From: Pandoraea eparura
GTDB lineage: Bacteria; Pseudomonadota; Gammaproteobacteria; Burkholderiales; Burkholderiaceae
Length of the DNA stretch: 64,000 nucleotides
Assembly: GCF_902459725.1 (NCBI RefSeq)
Contig: NZ_CABPSH010000010.1
Span: 62,001-126,000 of the forward strand
Direction: 5' to 3'
Shown here: in pieces, positions 15,715-22,839 of the stretch
How positions within the stretch are numbered: the first letter of the stretch is position 1
How the letters are laid out: each line of letters opens with the position of its first letter
Translations under genes and position numbers: made by a program
Notes under the pieces: generated by a model
Told to the model about the DNA's origin: nothing
Databases searched by the model: none
What the model saw: the letters and a program-made list of their open reading frames with translations, nothing else

Positions 15715-16152
15715 ATGAAGCGTTTTGCCATTCTGGCCGCGTGCGCGGCCGTGCTTTCGTTCGTCCTCGCGGCTTGCTCCACGACCGGCCAGTCCGTGCC
15801 GTCGCCGGCGCAGGTCGCCGCCCGCGTGTGCCCGCCGGTCGAAGTCGCCATTTCCTCGCTGCAGCAGGTCAATGGCATGAGCGACACAGCGCTGAAGGCA
15901 CTTTCCGACGCGCAGCCGGTCGTGAGGGCTGTGTGTGAGTCGGGCTCAACTGCCGACGCCGTCAACCTTCAGACACTCGCGAGCGCGGGCCTTCCGGCGA
16001 TCATCACGGTCGCGAAGGCGTCGCCTCTGTCGGCGCAGGATCAGGATCGGATCGTGATGGGGGTGACGACCGCGCAAATTCTGCTGGCGGCCGCGATTGC
16101 GGCGTGGCCTGTGGACATTCCGGCGGCCGCGTCGGCACCGGCCGCAAAATGA
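15715..16152 (+). CDS. Alanine-rich lipoprotein, unrecognised
   Basis: The 145-residue protein has an N-terminal signal with lipobox LAAC (Cys21) and a mature region of Ala/Val-rich helices with one further Cys pair at a distance (VCPP, VCES). The middle 'ISSLQQVNGMSDTALKALSD' and the end 'TTAQILLAAAIAAWPV' suggest an all-helical lipoprotein. GAATCCACC before the start is a weak ribosome binding site. It overlaps the DUF1353 gene by 4 bases. Together with the previous gene it gives the prophage two lipoproteins in a row, expressed near the attachment site; function not known. Confidence 0.65.
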   Translation: MKRFAILAACAAVLSFVLAACSTTGQSVPSPAQVAARVCPPVEVAISSLQQVNGMSDTALKALSDAQPVVRAVCESGSTADAVNLQTLASAGLPAIITVAKASPLSAQDQDRIVMGVTTAQILLAAAIAAWPVDIPAAASAPAAK

Positions 16153-16559
16153 GCCGGTTCCTCACGCGCCTGGTCATCGAGAACGCCACCGGCTGCGACG
16201 ATGGCCGATGGCGGCTCGCCGCGGCGCTGGTGTATCAATCCGACGTGGCCGACGAAGTTTTCATCGTGCCGCGCGGGTTCATCACCGACCTGGCGTCGGT
16301 GCCGCGTCTGCCCGTGGTGTACTGGCTGACGGGCGGAACATCGAACGAGGCGGCTGTCGTGCATGACTGGCTGTACACCACTCAGCCGGTGCCGCGGGCG
16401 GTAGCCGACAAAGTGTTGCGTGAAGCGTCAGCAGTCACCTGCGTGCCGGCGTGGCGCCGCTGGCTCATGTACTGGGGCGTTCGGCTCGGCGGGGCATCAC
16501 ACTGGGTGAAGACGCCCGCTGCCGTCAGGCCAAAGGGCAGCGCCGAAAAAAGAGCGTGA
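16149..16559 (+). CDS. DUF1353 domain protein
   Basis: The start at 16149 overlaps the lipoprotein stop and gives 136 residues. The DUF1353 family pattern is clear: 'VPRGFITDLASVPRLPVVYW', 'NEAAVVHDWLYTT', a helical 'RAVADKVLREA' and a C-terminal 'MYWGVRLGG'. The conserved Asp in 'TDLASVP' and the His-Asp in 'HDWLY' are the expected polar residues of the family. Such genes are common at the end of the late region of myovirus and siphovirus prophages, but the biochemical role is not established. It is the last recognisable gene of the prophage. Confidence 0.85.
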   Translation: MSRFLTRLVIENATGCDDGRWRLAAALVYQSDVADEVFIVPRGFITDLASVPRLPVVYWLTGGTSNEAAVVHDWLYTTQPVPRAVADKVLREASAVTCVPAWRRWLMYWGVRLGGASHWVKTPAAVRPKGSAEKRA

Positions 16560-16563
16560 TGAT

Positions 16564-16585
16564 TATCAAATTCAGTGATTTGATA
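16564..16585. repeat. Inverted repeat TATCAAAT-N6-ATTTGATA
   Basis: A perfect 8-bp AT-rich inverted repeat with a 6-base spacer lies a few bases after the DUF1353 stop, in the otherwise gene-free 250 bases before attR. It has no T tract, so it is more like a protein-binding site or the arm of an att region than a terminator. Binding partner unknown. Confidence 0.5.
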
Positions 16586-16813
16586 GTCTTCATTATCTTT
16601 CTTTGGGGGGGCGGCCAGACGAGGGCATTCGCGATGCTTTCGACGCTGCAGCGATGTCGAAGAGGCGGTTGGCAGAAGGCTTGATCGGCGTCTAATATTC
16701 CGGTGGCACATGCCTGCAAACCCGCATGTAGCCGTGCCTAATAGTTGAGCATTATGTTAGACGTGAAACCGTAGAAAGCATTTCCAGCAAAGGACGCCGC
16801 CAGCTTTTTTTGG

Positions 16814-16863
16814 TCTGATTTGGGATCAGAGGGTCGTAGGTTCGAATCCTATCGCTCCGACCA
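16814..16863 (+). other. attR: 3' half of tRNA-Pro(UGG)
   Basis: The 50 bases encode the anticodon arm TCTGA-TTTGGGA-TCAGA (anticodon TGG), variable loop, T arm (GTAGG-TTCGAAT-CCTAT, slightly simplified) and acceptor end with CCA. The D arm and 5' acceptor strand are missing; the upstream sequence is unrelated poly-T-rich DNA. This is what integration of a phage into the 3' part of a tRNA gene leaves at the distal border. The intact tRNA-Pro gene should lie at the other end of the prophage, next to the integrase. It will not be a working tRNA itself. Confidence 0.85.
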
Positions 16864-16932
16864 CTAAATTCAAGGGGTTGGGACAGGCAACATCTATTGT
16901 CCCTATTCTCTGCCCTTTTATTTCCCTGATAG

Positions 16933-17136
16933 CTTCAAGAATATCGACTCGCGGCTGAGTATGTGCCGCGTGGTTTGTCGTGGCGGCTCGCACGATACGC
17001 CGAGTCGGTCAATTGGGTGTCGCTCATTGATGAATGCGGCACTCAAAATTTATTGGCAATCCATGATAATGCCGAGATGACGGTCACTGACCTTGTCTTG
17101 CGCAGTGGCACTTTGATGATCGAGCGCGTTTTCTAA
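16933..17136 (+). pseudogene. Possible gene remnant between attR and helicase gene
   Basis: A 67-codon stretch is open between stops and encodes 'LQEYRLAAEYVPRGLSWRLA', 'RYAESVNWVSLIDECGTQNL' and 'MTVTDLVLRSGTLMIERVF', a normal-looking protein composition with balanced codons. There is no start with a ribosome binding site; a GTG at 16963 is possible. It might be the C-terminal end of a gene cut by rearrangement next to the integration site, or a small gene. I do not recognise the family. The rest of 16864-17352 shows nothing I can name. Confidence 0.3.
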
Positions 17137-17352
17137 TTGGGATGTATCCGATTTTTGTGCGAACGCATTACATCATGTATCCGTACTGCGTTAGCCACGC
17201 AGCCCCTTTGACTGGCCGGTGACGCCGATGTATCCACGTCGTGAACGTCGGAATGAAACATCCCGCCATTGCGAGCGATGAGGAAAGCGGGATACGGTCA
17301 AAGCGAAAACCTCGATACTTTGAGGACCAATTTCGCCAAAACCTGGAGGCGC

Positions 17353-19182
17353 ATGGCAACGATCATTCCCTCGCTGTCCTCGTGTGTGGGCAGAATGCAG
17401 TCCGGTGAGCGCAGACTTGCCGAGCGGCTGGAGCAGAAGCTCGAGGACGACTATTTGATCTGGTATGACGTCCCCGTCGCCACGATGCGGTCGTATCCCG
17501 ACTTTGTGGTGCTTCACCCTCAACGTGGGTTGCTCATTCTCGAAGTCAAGGATTGGAAGATTGCGACCGTCCTGCAGGCCGATCGAGGCGACTGGCAAAT
17601 TCTGGGCAGCAATGGCCCCAAAACCGTCATCAGTCCGCTTGAGCAGGCGCGTCGATATACGCTCGAAATCGTCAATGCGCTGGAGCGGGATCCACAACTG
17701 GTGAATCCACCGGGACATGCCTATGCGGGGAAATTGCGACTGCCCTGGACGTTCGGCGTCGTGCTGCCGAATATGACGCGCAAGCAGTTCACGGACGGCG
17801 GATTGGGTCATGCGCTCGAGCCGTCTCGCGTCATTTGCTCGGACGAAATGACCGAGACGGTCGATGCGGAAGCGTTTCAGGACCGGTTGTGGCAGATGTT
17901 CAAATTCCACTTTCGCGACAAGCTGACGCTGCCGCAGATCGATCGCATCCGATGGATTCTCTTCCCGGAAGTGCGCGTGCAGGCGTCCCAGCTCGATCTG
18001 CTTTCGGATCAGATCGAATTGCCCGACATCATGGCCGTGATGGATGTGCAGCAGGAGCAGTTGGCGCGTAGCCTGGGCGACGGTCACCGTGTCATTCACG
18101 GCGTGGCGGGGTCGGGAAAGACGATGATTCTTGGTTATCGCGCCGAATATCTGGCAATGCAATCGGAAAAGCCCGTCTTGGTGCTTTGCTTCAGCGAGCC
18201 ACTTTCCCGGCAGATCAAATCGGTGATGGACGCCAAGGGCTTGTCGGCCAAGGTCATCGTCAGGCATTTTCATGGGTGGTGCTCGGATCAGTTGAGCGCC
18301 TATCACGTCACGCGTCCGAAAGGCGGCGGTGAGCGGTTTTTTGCGCAACTCGTCCAGTGCGTGATCAAGGCTGTGGATCGGGGCAGTATTCCGGCCGCGC
18401 AATATGCTGCCGTGCTGATCGACGAAGGCCACGACTTCGAGCCGTCATGGTTCAAGCTTGTCGTGCAAATGGTCTCGCCGGAATGCCGCCATTTGCTCGT
18501 GCTGTATGACGACGCACAATCGATTTTCAATCGGTCCGAGCGGCAGGGCTTCAGCTTCAAGAGCGTTGGCGTGCAAGCGCAGGGGCGCACGACCATTCTC
18601 AAGATCAACTATCGGAATACGCGACAGATATTGGCGCTTGCCGCTAACGTGGCCAAGGATATCCTGGACGCGAAGGCCACCGACGACGACGGGGTTCCGC
18701 TGATTCGGCCGATTAGCTGCGGGCGCGAGGGGCCGCAACCAATGTTGATCAAACTGCCGTCGATTGCCGACGAGGCCGAGGCGATTTCAAGGCAAATGCA
18801 CCGCGCCCATCAGGACGGCACTGCTTGGCAGGACATGGCGATCGTCTATCGGACATGGAGTGTCGGCCAGGCGTGCGTCGACGCGCTGGCGAAGGCGCGA
18901 ATCCCTTACCAGTGGCAGCAGCGAGATCGCAAGCAATTTTCCCCCGGTGCAGACGCGGTCTCCGTGTTGACCATGCACGCCAGCAAAGGGCTGGAATATC
19001 CATTCGTGGCCGTGCCCGGCGTCGGGGCGATGTCGACGCAGGACACCGATCTGGAGCAAGAGGCTCGCCTTTTCTACATCGCGGCGACACGCGCGACTCA
19101 CCAGCTCCTTGTGACCGGCAGCGGGGATTCGTTGTTCATGCGCAAGCTGTTTCCTGGTAGTTCACGGCAAGTCGGCGACTGA
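17353..19182 (+). CDS. NERD nuclease domain-SF1 helicase (UvrD-like)
   Basis: From the ATG at 17353 (preceded by TGGAGGCGC) the protein has 609 residues. Residues 1-130 match the NERD nuclease-related domain: 'RMQSGERRLAERLEQKL' and the PD-(D/E)xK-like core Asp50 in 'SYPDFVVL' with 'LEVKDWK' (Glu64, Lys66). A UvrD-type superfamily 1 helicase follows: Walker A 'GVAGSGKT' near residue 252, 'LCFSEPLSRQIK', Walker B 'LIDEGHDF' near 357, 'YDDAQSIF', 'INYRNTRQIL' and 'LTMHASKGLEYPFVAVPG' near 535. All main motifs are intact. Such fusions are thought to process DNA ends and are often found in accessory or defence regions. Here it sits alone beside a phage attachment site. Confidence 0.85.
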   Translation: MATIIPSLSSCVGRMQSGERRLAERLEQKLEDDYLIWYDVPVATMRSYPDFVVLHPQRGLLILEVKDWKIATVLQADRGDWQILGSNGPKTVISPLEQARRYTLEIVNALERDPQLVNPPGHAYAGKLRLPWTFGVVLPNMTRKQFTDGGLGHALEPSRVICSDEMTETVDAEAFQDRLWQMFKFHFRDKLTLPQIDRIRWILFPEVRVQASQLDLLSDQIELPDIMAVMDVQQEQLARSLGDGHRVIHGVAGSGKTMILGYRAEYLAMQSEKPVLVLCFSEPLSRQIKSVMDAKGLSAKVIVRHFHGWCSDQLSAYHVTRPKGGGERFFAQLVQCVIKAVDRGSIPAAQYAAVLIDEGHDFEPSWFKLVVQMVSPECRHLLVLYDDAQSIFNRSERQGFSFKSVGVQAQGRTTILKINYRNTRQILALAANVAKDILDAKATDDDGVPLIRPISCGREGPQPMLIKLPSIADEAEAISRQMHRAHQDGTAWQDMAIVYRTWSVGQACVDALAKARIPYQWQQRDRKQFSPGADAVSVLTMHASKGLEYPFVAVPGVGAMSTQDTDLEQEARLFYIAATRATHQLLVTGSGDSLFMRKLFPGSSRQVGD

Positions 19183-19383
19183 ACGGTGATTTGGCGCGTC
19201 GCGGACGGGGACAAGGGAGGCGGTGGCCCCTTGCCGCCATCGCCAGCGCGACCGCCTGCCGTTGATCACATACCTGCGGGCACGCAGATTGCGTCGTGGT
19301 ACGATCAGTTTCATCCACGTCATTCAGATCGTGGTTTCGATCCGGTTCGGGCGCGCCGCGAGGCGGGTATATCAGGGGGCCAT

Positions 19384-19734
19384 ATGTCTGCCGAGCAAAA
19401 GACGTCGTATCGCGGGTTCATCATCCTCACCGTTCTCGAGCGTCTGCCCAAGGGGCGTGCGCGACTCTCGGCCAAGGTGCTTGCCAGCGATGAGGATCAC
19501 AAGCGGCGCCTTGGGGGAAAGAAGCTCTTGCAGGCCAAACGCTGGTTCGATCATTTTGCCGATGATCTGACCGCGCCGATCATCGAAGGGCTCAAGCGCA
19601 CGATCGATCTTGAACTGGCGACTGTGGCGAAGGCGGCGAAATCTGTGGCGCCTCCAAAGGCGGTGACCTCTGCGTCGGTGGGTGGCGCGGCACTCAAGCC
19701 GCGCAAACGAGCCCCGGCCCGCCGTGCGACATAA
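19384..19734 (+). CDS. Small basic protein, unrecognised
   Basis: The ATG at 19384 gives 116 residues; longer versions have no better start. The first 80 residues form a mixed domain ('SYRGFIILTVLERLPKGRAR', 'KVLASDEDHKRRLGGKKLL', 'AKRWFDHFADDLTAPIIEGL'), and the last 35 are Ala/Lys/Arg/Pro-rich (PRKRAPARRAT), like nucleic-acid-binding tails. It lies 200 bases after the helicase, so it may have its own promoter. I do not recognise a named family; conserved hypothetical proteins of this kind occur in Burkholderiaceae. Confidence 0.6.
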   Translation: MSAEQKTSYRGFIILTVLERLPKGRARLSAKVLASDEDHKRRLGGKKLLQAKRWFDHFADDLTAPIIEGLKRTIDLELATVAKAAKSVAPPKAVTSASVGGAALKPRKRAPARRAT

Positions 19735-19779
19735 GCCGTTGTGCGCGTGGCGGTATCGCTGGTGTGCTTTGCTAGTTGC

Positions 19780-19827
19780 CGCCTAACCGCCTAACCGCCT
19801 AACCGCCTAACCGCCTAACCGCCTAAC
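19780..19827. repeat. Six tandem copies of CGCCTAAC
   Basis: Positions 19780-19827 are six perfect head-to-tail copies of the octamer CGCCTAAC, immediately after the small basic protein gene. A second, decamer tandem pair (GAGCCTGATT twice) lies at 19853-19872. The array is perfect, so copy number may vary between strains. No coding frame uses it in a convincing way. Confidence 0.9.
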
Positions 19828-19984
19828 CGTCGAGCAGCTCTGCGCATCATTCGAGCCTGATTGAGCCTGATTGGGCCGGTGGCAGGCGCTATTTCGCGCC
19901 CAAATTTAGCGGCTTCGTTGGCCGTCGGCCAGCGCGCTCCCATCGCCGACAATCCAATCATGTACATTTCACGCGCTTTGCGTG

Positions 19985-19990
19985 TATAAT
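19985..19990 (+). promoter_or_regulatory. Probable -10 element of the rpsU promoter
   Basis: TATAAT occurs at 19985-19990 in GCGTGTATAATCCC. A clear -35 box at 16-18 bases is not seen (TGTACA-like sequence only). Transcription from here would give rpsU a leader of about 320 bases. The gene-free stretch 19735-20316 holds the tandem repeats, this element and the leader hairpins; I see no protein gene in it. Confidence 0.45.
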
Positions 19991-20221
19991 CCCGACCTTG
20001 TCCAAAACTTGGGCATCGAGGGGAGCGGTTCTCATTGACGAACGATGGGTGTGCCGCTTTGCCATCAATCAACCGTTCAGCCAGTCTGGAAGGCGCGATG
20101 CGGGGTTCGCGGTAAGCGAGTCGGGCGTTGAAAGCCAATCGGGAGATCGCAGAGGAGGTGATTCGCGGTCCCGCCGGATGTGGTGTAGTGCAGTCCGCGG
20201 CAAATCCGTTCGTCGTGCCTG

Positions 20222-20294
20222 GCAGGAGATGTCTCCTGCAGGGCGGGGAAGGGTGAATTTGCCCGGTAAGTTAAATTTGCGGCTCTCGCGAGCC
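20222..20294 (+). promoter_or_regulatory. Hairpins in the rpsU leader
   Basis: Two perfect stems precede rpsU: GCAGGAGA/TCTCCTGC at 20222-20239 with a tiny loop, and GGCTC-TCGC-GAGCC at 20281-20294. Between them AATTTGC occurs twice (in GTGAATTTGCCC and TTAAATTTGCGG). Ribosomal protein leaders often bind the encoded protein or fold into regulatory structures; this is an inference from the position only. No ribosome binding site of the AGGAGG type stands directly before rpsU. Confidence 0.35.
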
Positions 20295-20316
20295 AATTCA
20301 CTATACGAGTTATTGC

Positions 20317-20529
20317 ATGACCAAGATCCTGATTAAAGACGGTGAACCCGTTGAAGTCGCACTGCGTCGTTTCCGCCGCGCCATCGATGGCACGGGCCTG
20401 ATCAAGGAAGTCAAGGCACGTGCGGCTTACGAAAAGCCGACGGCCGAGCGCAAGCGTAAGAAAGCGGCTGCCGTGGCCCGTCTGCGTAAGCGTCTGCGCA
20501 GCCAGACCCTGAAGAAGAAGATGTACTAA
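20317..20529 (+). CDS. rpsU: 30S ribosomal protein S21
   Basis: The 70-residue protein is a typical bS21: '[20 protein letters not shown]' followed by '[20 protein letters not shown]' and a highly basic helix '[17 protein letters not shown]' with KKKMY at the end. It joins the 30S platform and helps initiation on mRNAs. Beta-proteobacteria often have two or more S21 copies; this one has Gly-Thr-Gly instead of the usual acidic/basic linker, so it may be the second paralogue. It is not followed by dnaG; in this genome yqeY-dnaG-rpoD lies 40 kb away without an rpsU. A strong terminator follows. Confidence 0.95.
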   Translation: MTKILIKDGEPVEVALRRFRRAIDGTGLIKEVKARAAYEKPTAERKRKKAAAVARLRKRLRSQTLKKKMY

Positions 20530-20572
20530 GCACGGCGTTGCGCCCTTTGGGTGCAATGAAGTGCGAAGTGAG

Positions 20573-20598
20573 AAACCCGCCGAGAGGCGGGTTTTTTT
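20573..20598 (+). terminator. Rho-independent terminator of rpsU
   Basis: AAACCCGCC, loop GAGA, GGCGGG and seven T residues: a strong intrinsic terminator 44 bases after the rpsU stop. Confidence 0.9.
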
Positions 20599-20701
20599 AT
20601 GATCGGATAGCGGTGCATCGATTTGCTACACTCGTGGCCGTCGTTAAGGTGCCGCCAGGGCTTCCTTCCCCGGACTCCCCCACACTCTCCACGATTTCCC
20701 T

Positions 20702-21175
20702 ATGAAAACGTTGACTCTTGCGGCGCTCGACGCGCTGACCCAGCAAGCCGAGCAATCGCCGCGTGCGCGCATGAACCAGAACCTGCACGAGTCGCTGGAC
20801 GACCCGATTCAACGCCTGGCCATTGCGATGGAGCCGGCGACGTACATTCGTCCGCACCTGCACCGTTGCACGTGGGAACTGCTCACGGCATTGCGTGGGC
20901 GCTTTGTGGTGCTGACGTTCGATGAGGTGGGCGTTGTCACGGATCGCAAGGTGCTGGGCGGGGACACCAGTGCGACGGAGACGGCGCAGGGCGTATTCCA
21001 CACCGTGCTCTCGCTCGATGCAGGGGCCGTGATTTTCGAGGTGAAGCACGGGCCGTATCGACCGTTCGTCGAGTCTGACTACGCGGGTTGGTCGGCCCCC
21101 GCAGACACGCCTGAAGCCACTGCTTTCATGGCGTGGGTCAAGACGGCGCAGGTGGGCGACCGCTGGGCCGCTTGA
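20702..21175 (+). CDS. WbuC-family cupin metalloprotein
   Basis: The 157-residue protein has the WbuC cupin signature: an N-terminal region 'SPRARMNQNLHESLDDPIQR' with the conserved Asn and His, 'LAIAMEPATYIRPHLHR' with two metal-binding His residues, 'WELLTALRGRFVVLTFDE', and the second cupin motif 'GVFHTVLSLDAGAVIFEVKH'. WbuC-type proteins are often beside polysaccharide genes; their exact reaction is not settled. The neighbouring minus-strand gene is a GT9-like protein, which would fit a surface-sugar context, though the two are convergent. Start at 20702 is the only reasonable one. Confidence 0.85.
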   Translation: MKTLTLAALDALTQQAEQSPRARMNQNLHESLDDPIQRLAIAMEPATYIRPHLHRCTWELLTALRGRFVVLTFDEVGVVTDRKVLGGDTSATETAQGVFHTVLSLDAGAVIFEVKHGPYRPFVESDYAGWSAPADTPEATAFMAWVKTAQVGDRWAA

Positions 21176-21223
21176 CGGGCAGATGTGTCGCTGCGGCGCG
21201 CTTTTAGCGGTGCCGCGCGACGG

Positions 21224-22225
21224 TTAGCGCGTCCAGCCTTGAAACTCGGTGGCCATGGCGAGCAGCGCCTTGGTCGCCGCGTCGATGGCGCTGTGCCAGT
21301 CATCCTCGGCGCAGAACGCGCGAGGGGCGTGCGCAAGGGTAAAGCCCTCGGGGATGTAGGGCGGCTCGCGTCGGGCCTCGTCGCCGAACGACACGGGCAC
21401 CGCGGCATTCAACTGCCAGACCGGCACGCCCAATCCCGTGGCCAGGTGCACGTACGCGGTGTCTAGTGAAATCACCAGATCCAGATTGTCGATGAGCGAG
21501 GCCTCGTCGGCCAGATCGTCGCAGTCGCAACGCCAGTCGATCCAGTCGACGGCTTCGGGCGGAGCGGCATGGGACGCCCCGTTGGCGGGGTGGCCCAGCG
21601 GCACCCAGGACACACCCGGCACGTGCAGCAGCGACGCAAGCGCAGTGAATCGGGACGCGCTCTGCGGCGTGGACGCTTGGGCGTCGGTGTCGAAGATGTT
21701 CAATCCTGCGAGGCCCACGCAGAGTCCGTGCTGCGCAGCCGCGGCCAGCCGGTCGCGCCAGTGACGCGCTGCGATAGCGGCAACGCGAAGAAACGGACGT
21801 CCGGCGTGCGCAGAGGCGGCCTGCGGCCCCAGCACATGTGCGAGCGTGCCAAGCGGGCAGCGCAAATCCCAGTCCGACACATCGCGCGGCATCCGCGAGA
21901 GGACAACCACGCGTTCTCCTATCGACCATTCGACCAGCCGGCGCAAACTCGCGGGGCCGACAAATCCGACCTTGCCGAAGCGGGCGGCGGCGACTTCCAG
22001 ATGGCGGAGTTGGCTGAGCACTTCTGCGTCGTGACCCGCACCGATGATCAAGAGATGTTGATGCAACGTTTGGCCGCCGCCGGTCCAGGCGGGGAGCGGG
22101 CAATCCGGATGCGGGGTGAGTGCCGCGCCGACCTTGGCCCAGGCACGGGCGATGGCGTTGGTGGTGGAGGCGTCACCAGCGTCATGCGTTGTGGGGTGGG
22201 TGGTGCGCTGCGAAGGCTTCGTCAT
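21224..22225 (-). CDS. GT9-like glycosyltransferase-fold protein
   Basis: The 333-residue protein has the C-terminal motif of ADP-heptose:LPS heptosyltransferase-type proteins: '[20 protein letters not shown]' followed by VWQLN, preceded by 'DDLADEASLIDNLD'. The N-terminal half has a Rossmann-like 'HQHLLIIGAGHDAEVLSQLR'. Many proteins with this C-terminal motif carry TPR repeats before it; here none are visible. The donor and acceptor cannot be read from the sequence, and activity in LPS or protein glycosylation is only a family-based suggestion. The N-terminus is Thr/His-rich and the true start may be later. Confidence 0.65.
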   Translation of the reverse strand: MTKPSQRTTHPTTHDAGDASTTNAIARAWAKVGAALTPHPDCPLPAWTGGGQTLHQHLLIIGAGHDAEVLSQLRHLEVAAARFGKVGFVGPASLRRLVEWSIGERVVVLSRMPRDVSDWDLRCPLGTLAHVLGPQAASAHAGRPFLRVAAIAARHWRDRLAAAAQHGLCVGLAGLNIFDTDAQASTPQSASRFTALASLLHVPGVSWVPLGHPANGASHAAPPEAVDWIDWRCDCDDLADEASLIDNLDLVISLDTAYVHLATGLGVPVWQLNAAVPVSFGDEARREPPYIPEGFTLAHAPRAFCAEDDWHSAIDAATKALLAMATEFQGWTR

Positions 22226-22532
22226 GCGAATCTTGGCATCGAAAGGGGGTAAGAACAGGCAAAATCGCGGCGCCTGACAGATGGGGCGGCAACGCAGCGC
22301 CTACGACATACCGGAGGCTGGCACGCCCAACATGATAGAGGAGGCGGGTCATTGCATTTCGATGCCGCTTTTGCCGACGGGGCGGATTCGTTTGCCAGGC
22401 GGCAAAATATTTGAGGTTCCCGATGCTGGCGCAGTGTTAGGAGAGGGGGAGGGGCGGCGTGCCTGCGGTGAGTCGCTGCGAAGCGCTGTGCCATAGCGCG
22501 ACGCCGGTATGATCATCGCCTTGGGCGGGAGC

Positions 22533-22567
22533 AAAAAAAATACCCCGGCGAGCCAGGCTACGCGGGG
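22533..22567 (-). terminator. Terminator downstream of tRNA-Arg
   Basis: Read on the minus strand, CCCCGCG and CGCCGGGG pair around a loop, followed by TATTTTTTTT. It lies 38 bases after the tRNA 3' end. The remaining gene-free part, 22226-22532, shows no gene I can support. Confidence 0.7.
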
Positions 22568-22604
22568 CATTTCGGTCATTCTTGGGATGGGCCAAATGCG
22601 CCTT

Positions 22605-22679
22605 TGGTCCCCCCGACAGGAATCGAACCTGTATCTAGCGCTTAGGAGGCACTCGTTCTATCCATTGAACTACAGGGAG
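22605..22679 (-). tRNA. tRNA-Arg (anticodon CCU)
   Basis: On the minus strand the sequence folds as a complete 75-base tRNA: acceptor CTCCCTG/CGGGGGG with two G-T pairs, TA at positions 8-9, D arm GTTC-AATGGATA-GAAC, anticodon arm AGTGC-CTCCTAA-GCGCT with anticodon CCT, T arm ACAGG-TTCGATT-CCTGT, discriminator A and encoded CCA. It reads the rare AGG codon. No integration signs are visible at its 3' end. Confidence 0.93.
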
Positions 22680-22730
22680 GGCGCGCGATAACGGTTTGAC
22701 GCAGGCGTCCCACAGTCTCGCGAGCGCAAG

Positions 22731-22736
22731 AGTATA
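22731..22736 (-). promoter_or_regulatory. Probable -10 element for tRNA-Arg
   Basis: On the minus strand TATACT lies about 52 bases before the tRNA 5' end, in GTTATACTCTTGCGC. A TTGACG sequence stands upstream at a longer than ideal distance (21 bases) and a TTGCGT at a shorter one (13), so the -35 box is uncertain. Confidence 0.4.
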
Positions 22737-22839
22737 ACAAAAACACTTTACGCAACACGTCAAAAGCACCGATTGCGGTTTGACGTCATGCCGACGTCGC
22801 GCCAGGATGCGCGTCGGGTGATCTCTTAGACACTCCGGT

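Larger units (their letters stand above)
1..16863 (+). mobile_element. Right part of an integrated contractile-tailed prophage
   Basis: All genes from 1 to 16559 point the same way and form a phage late region: head, Mu-like contractile tail, lysis, then morons. The right border is the 3' half of a tRNA-Pro gene at 16814-16863, a classical attR for a tyrosine-recombinase phage. No integrase, repressor, terminase or portal gene is inside the window, so the element extends to the left. The combination of a lambda gpE-type capsid with a Mu-type tail shows a mosaic genome. That the element is inducible is not shown, but no visible structural gene is broken. Confidence 0.9.

Noticed and set aside
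16790-16863. Complete tRNA-Pro gene
   Set aside because: D arm and 5' acceptor strand are missing; only the 3' half is present.
17191-18432. 413-codon minus-strand frame opposite the NERD-helicase
   Set aside because: The plus-strand helicase has complete motifs; the reverse frame has none.
19780-19827. Repeat array considered as a CRISPR
   Set aside because: The units are 8 bases long and have no spacers, and no cas gene is near. It is a simple tandem repeat.
19815-20138. Minus-strand 107-codon frame upstream of rpsU
   Set aside because: It runs through the tandem repeats and the rpsU promoter region and has no protein-like features.
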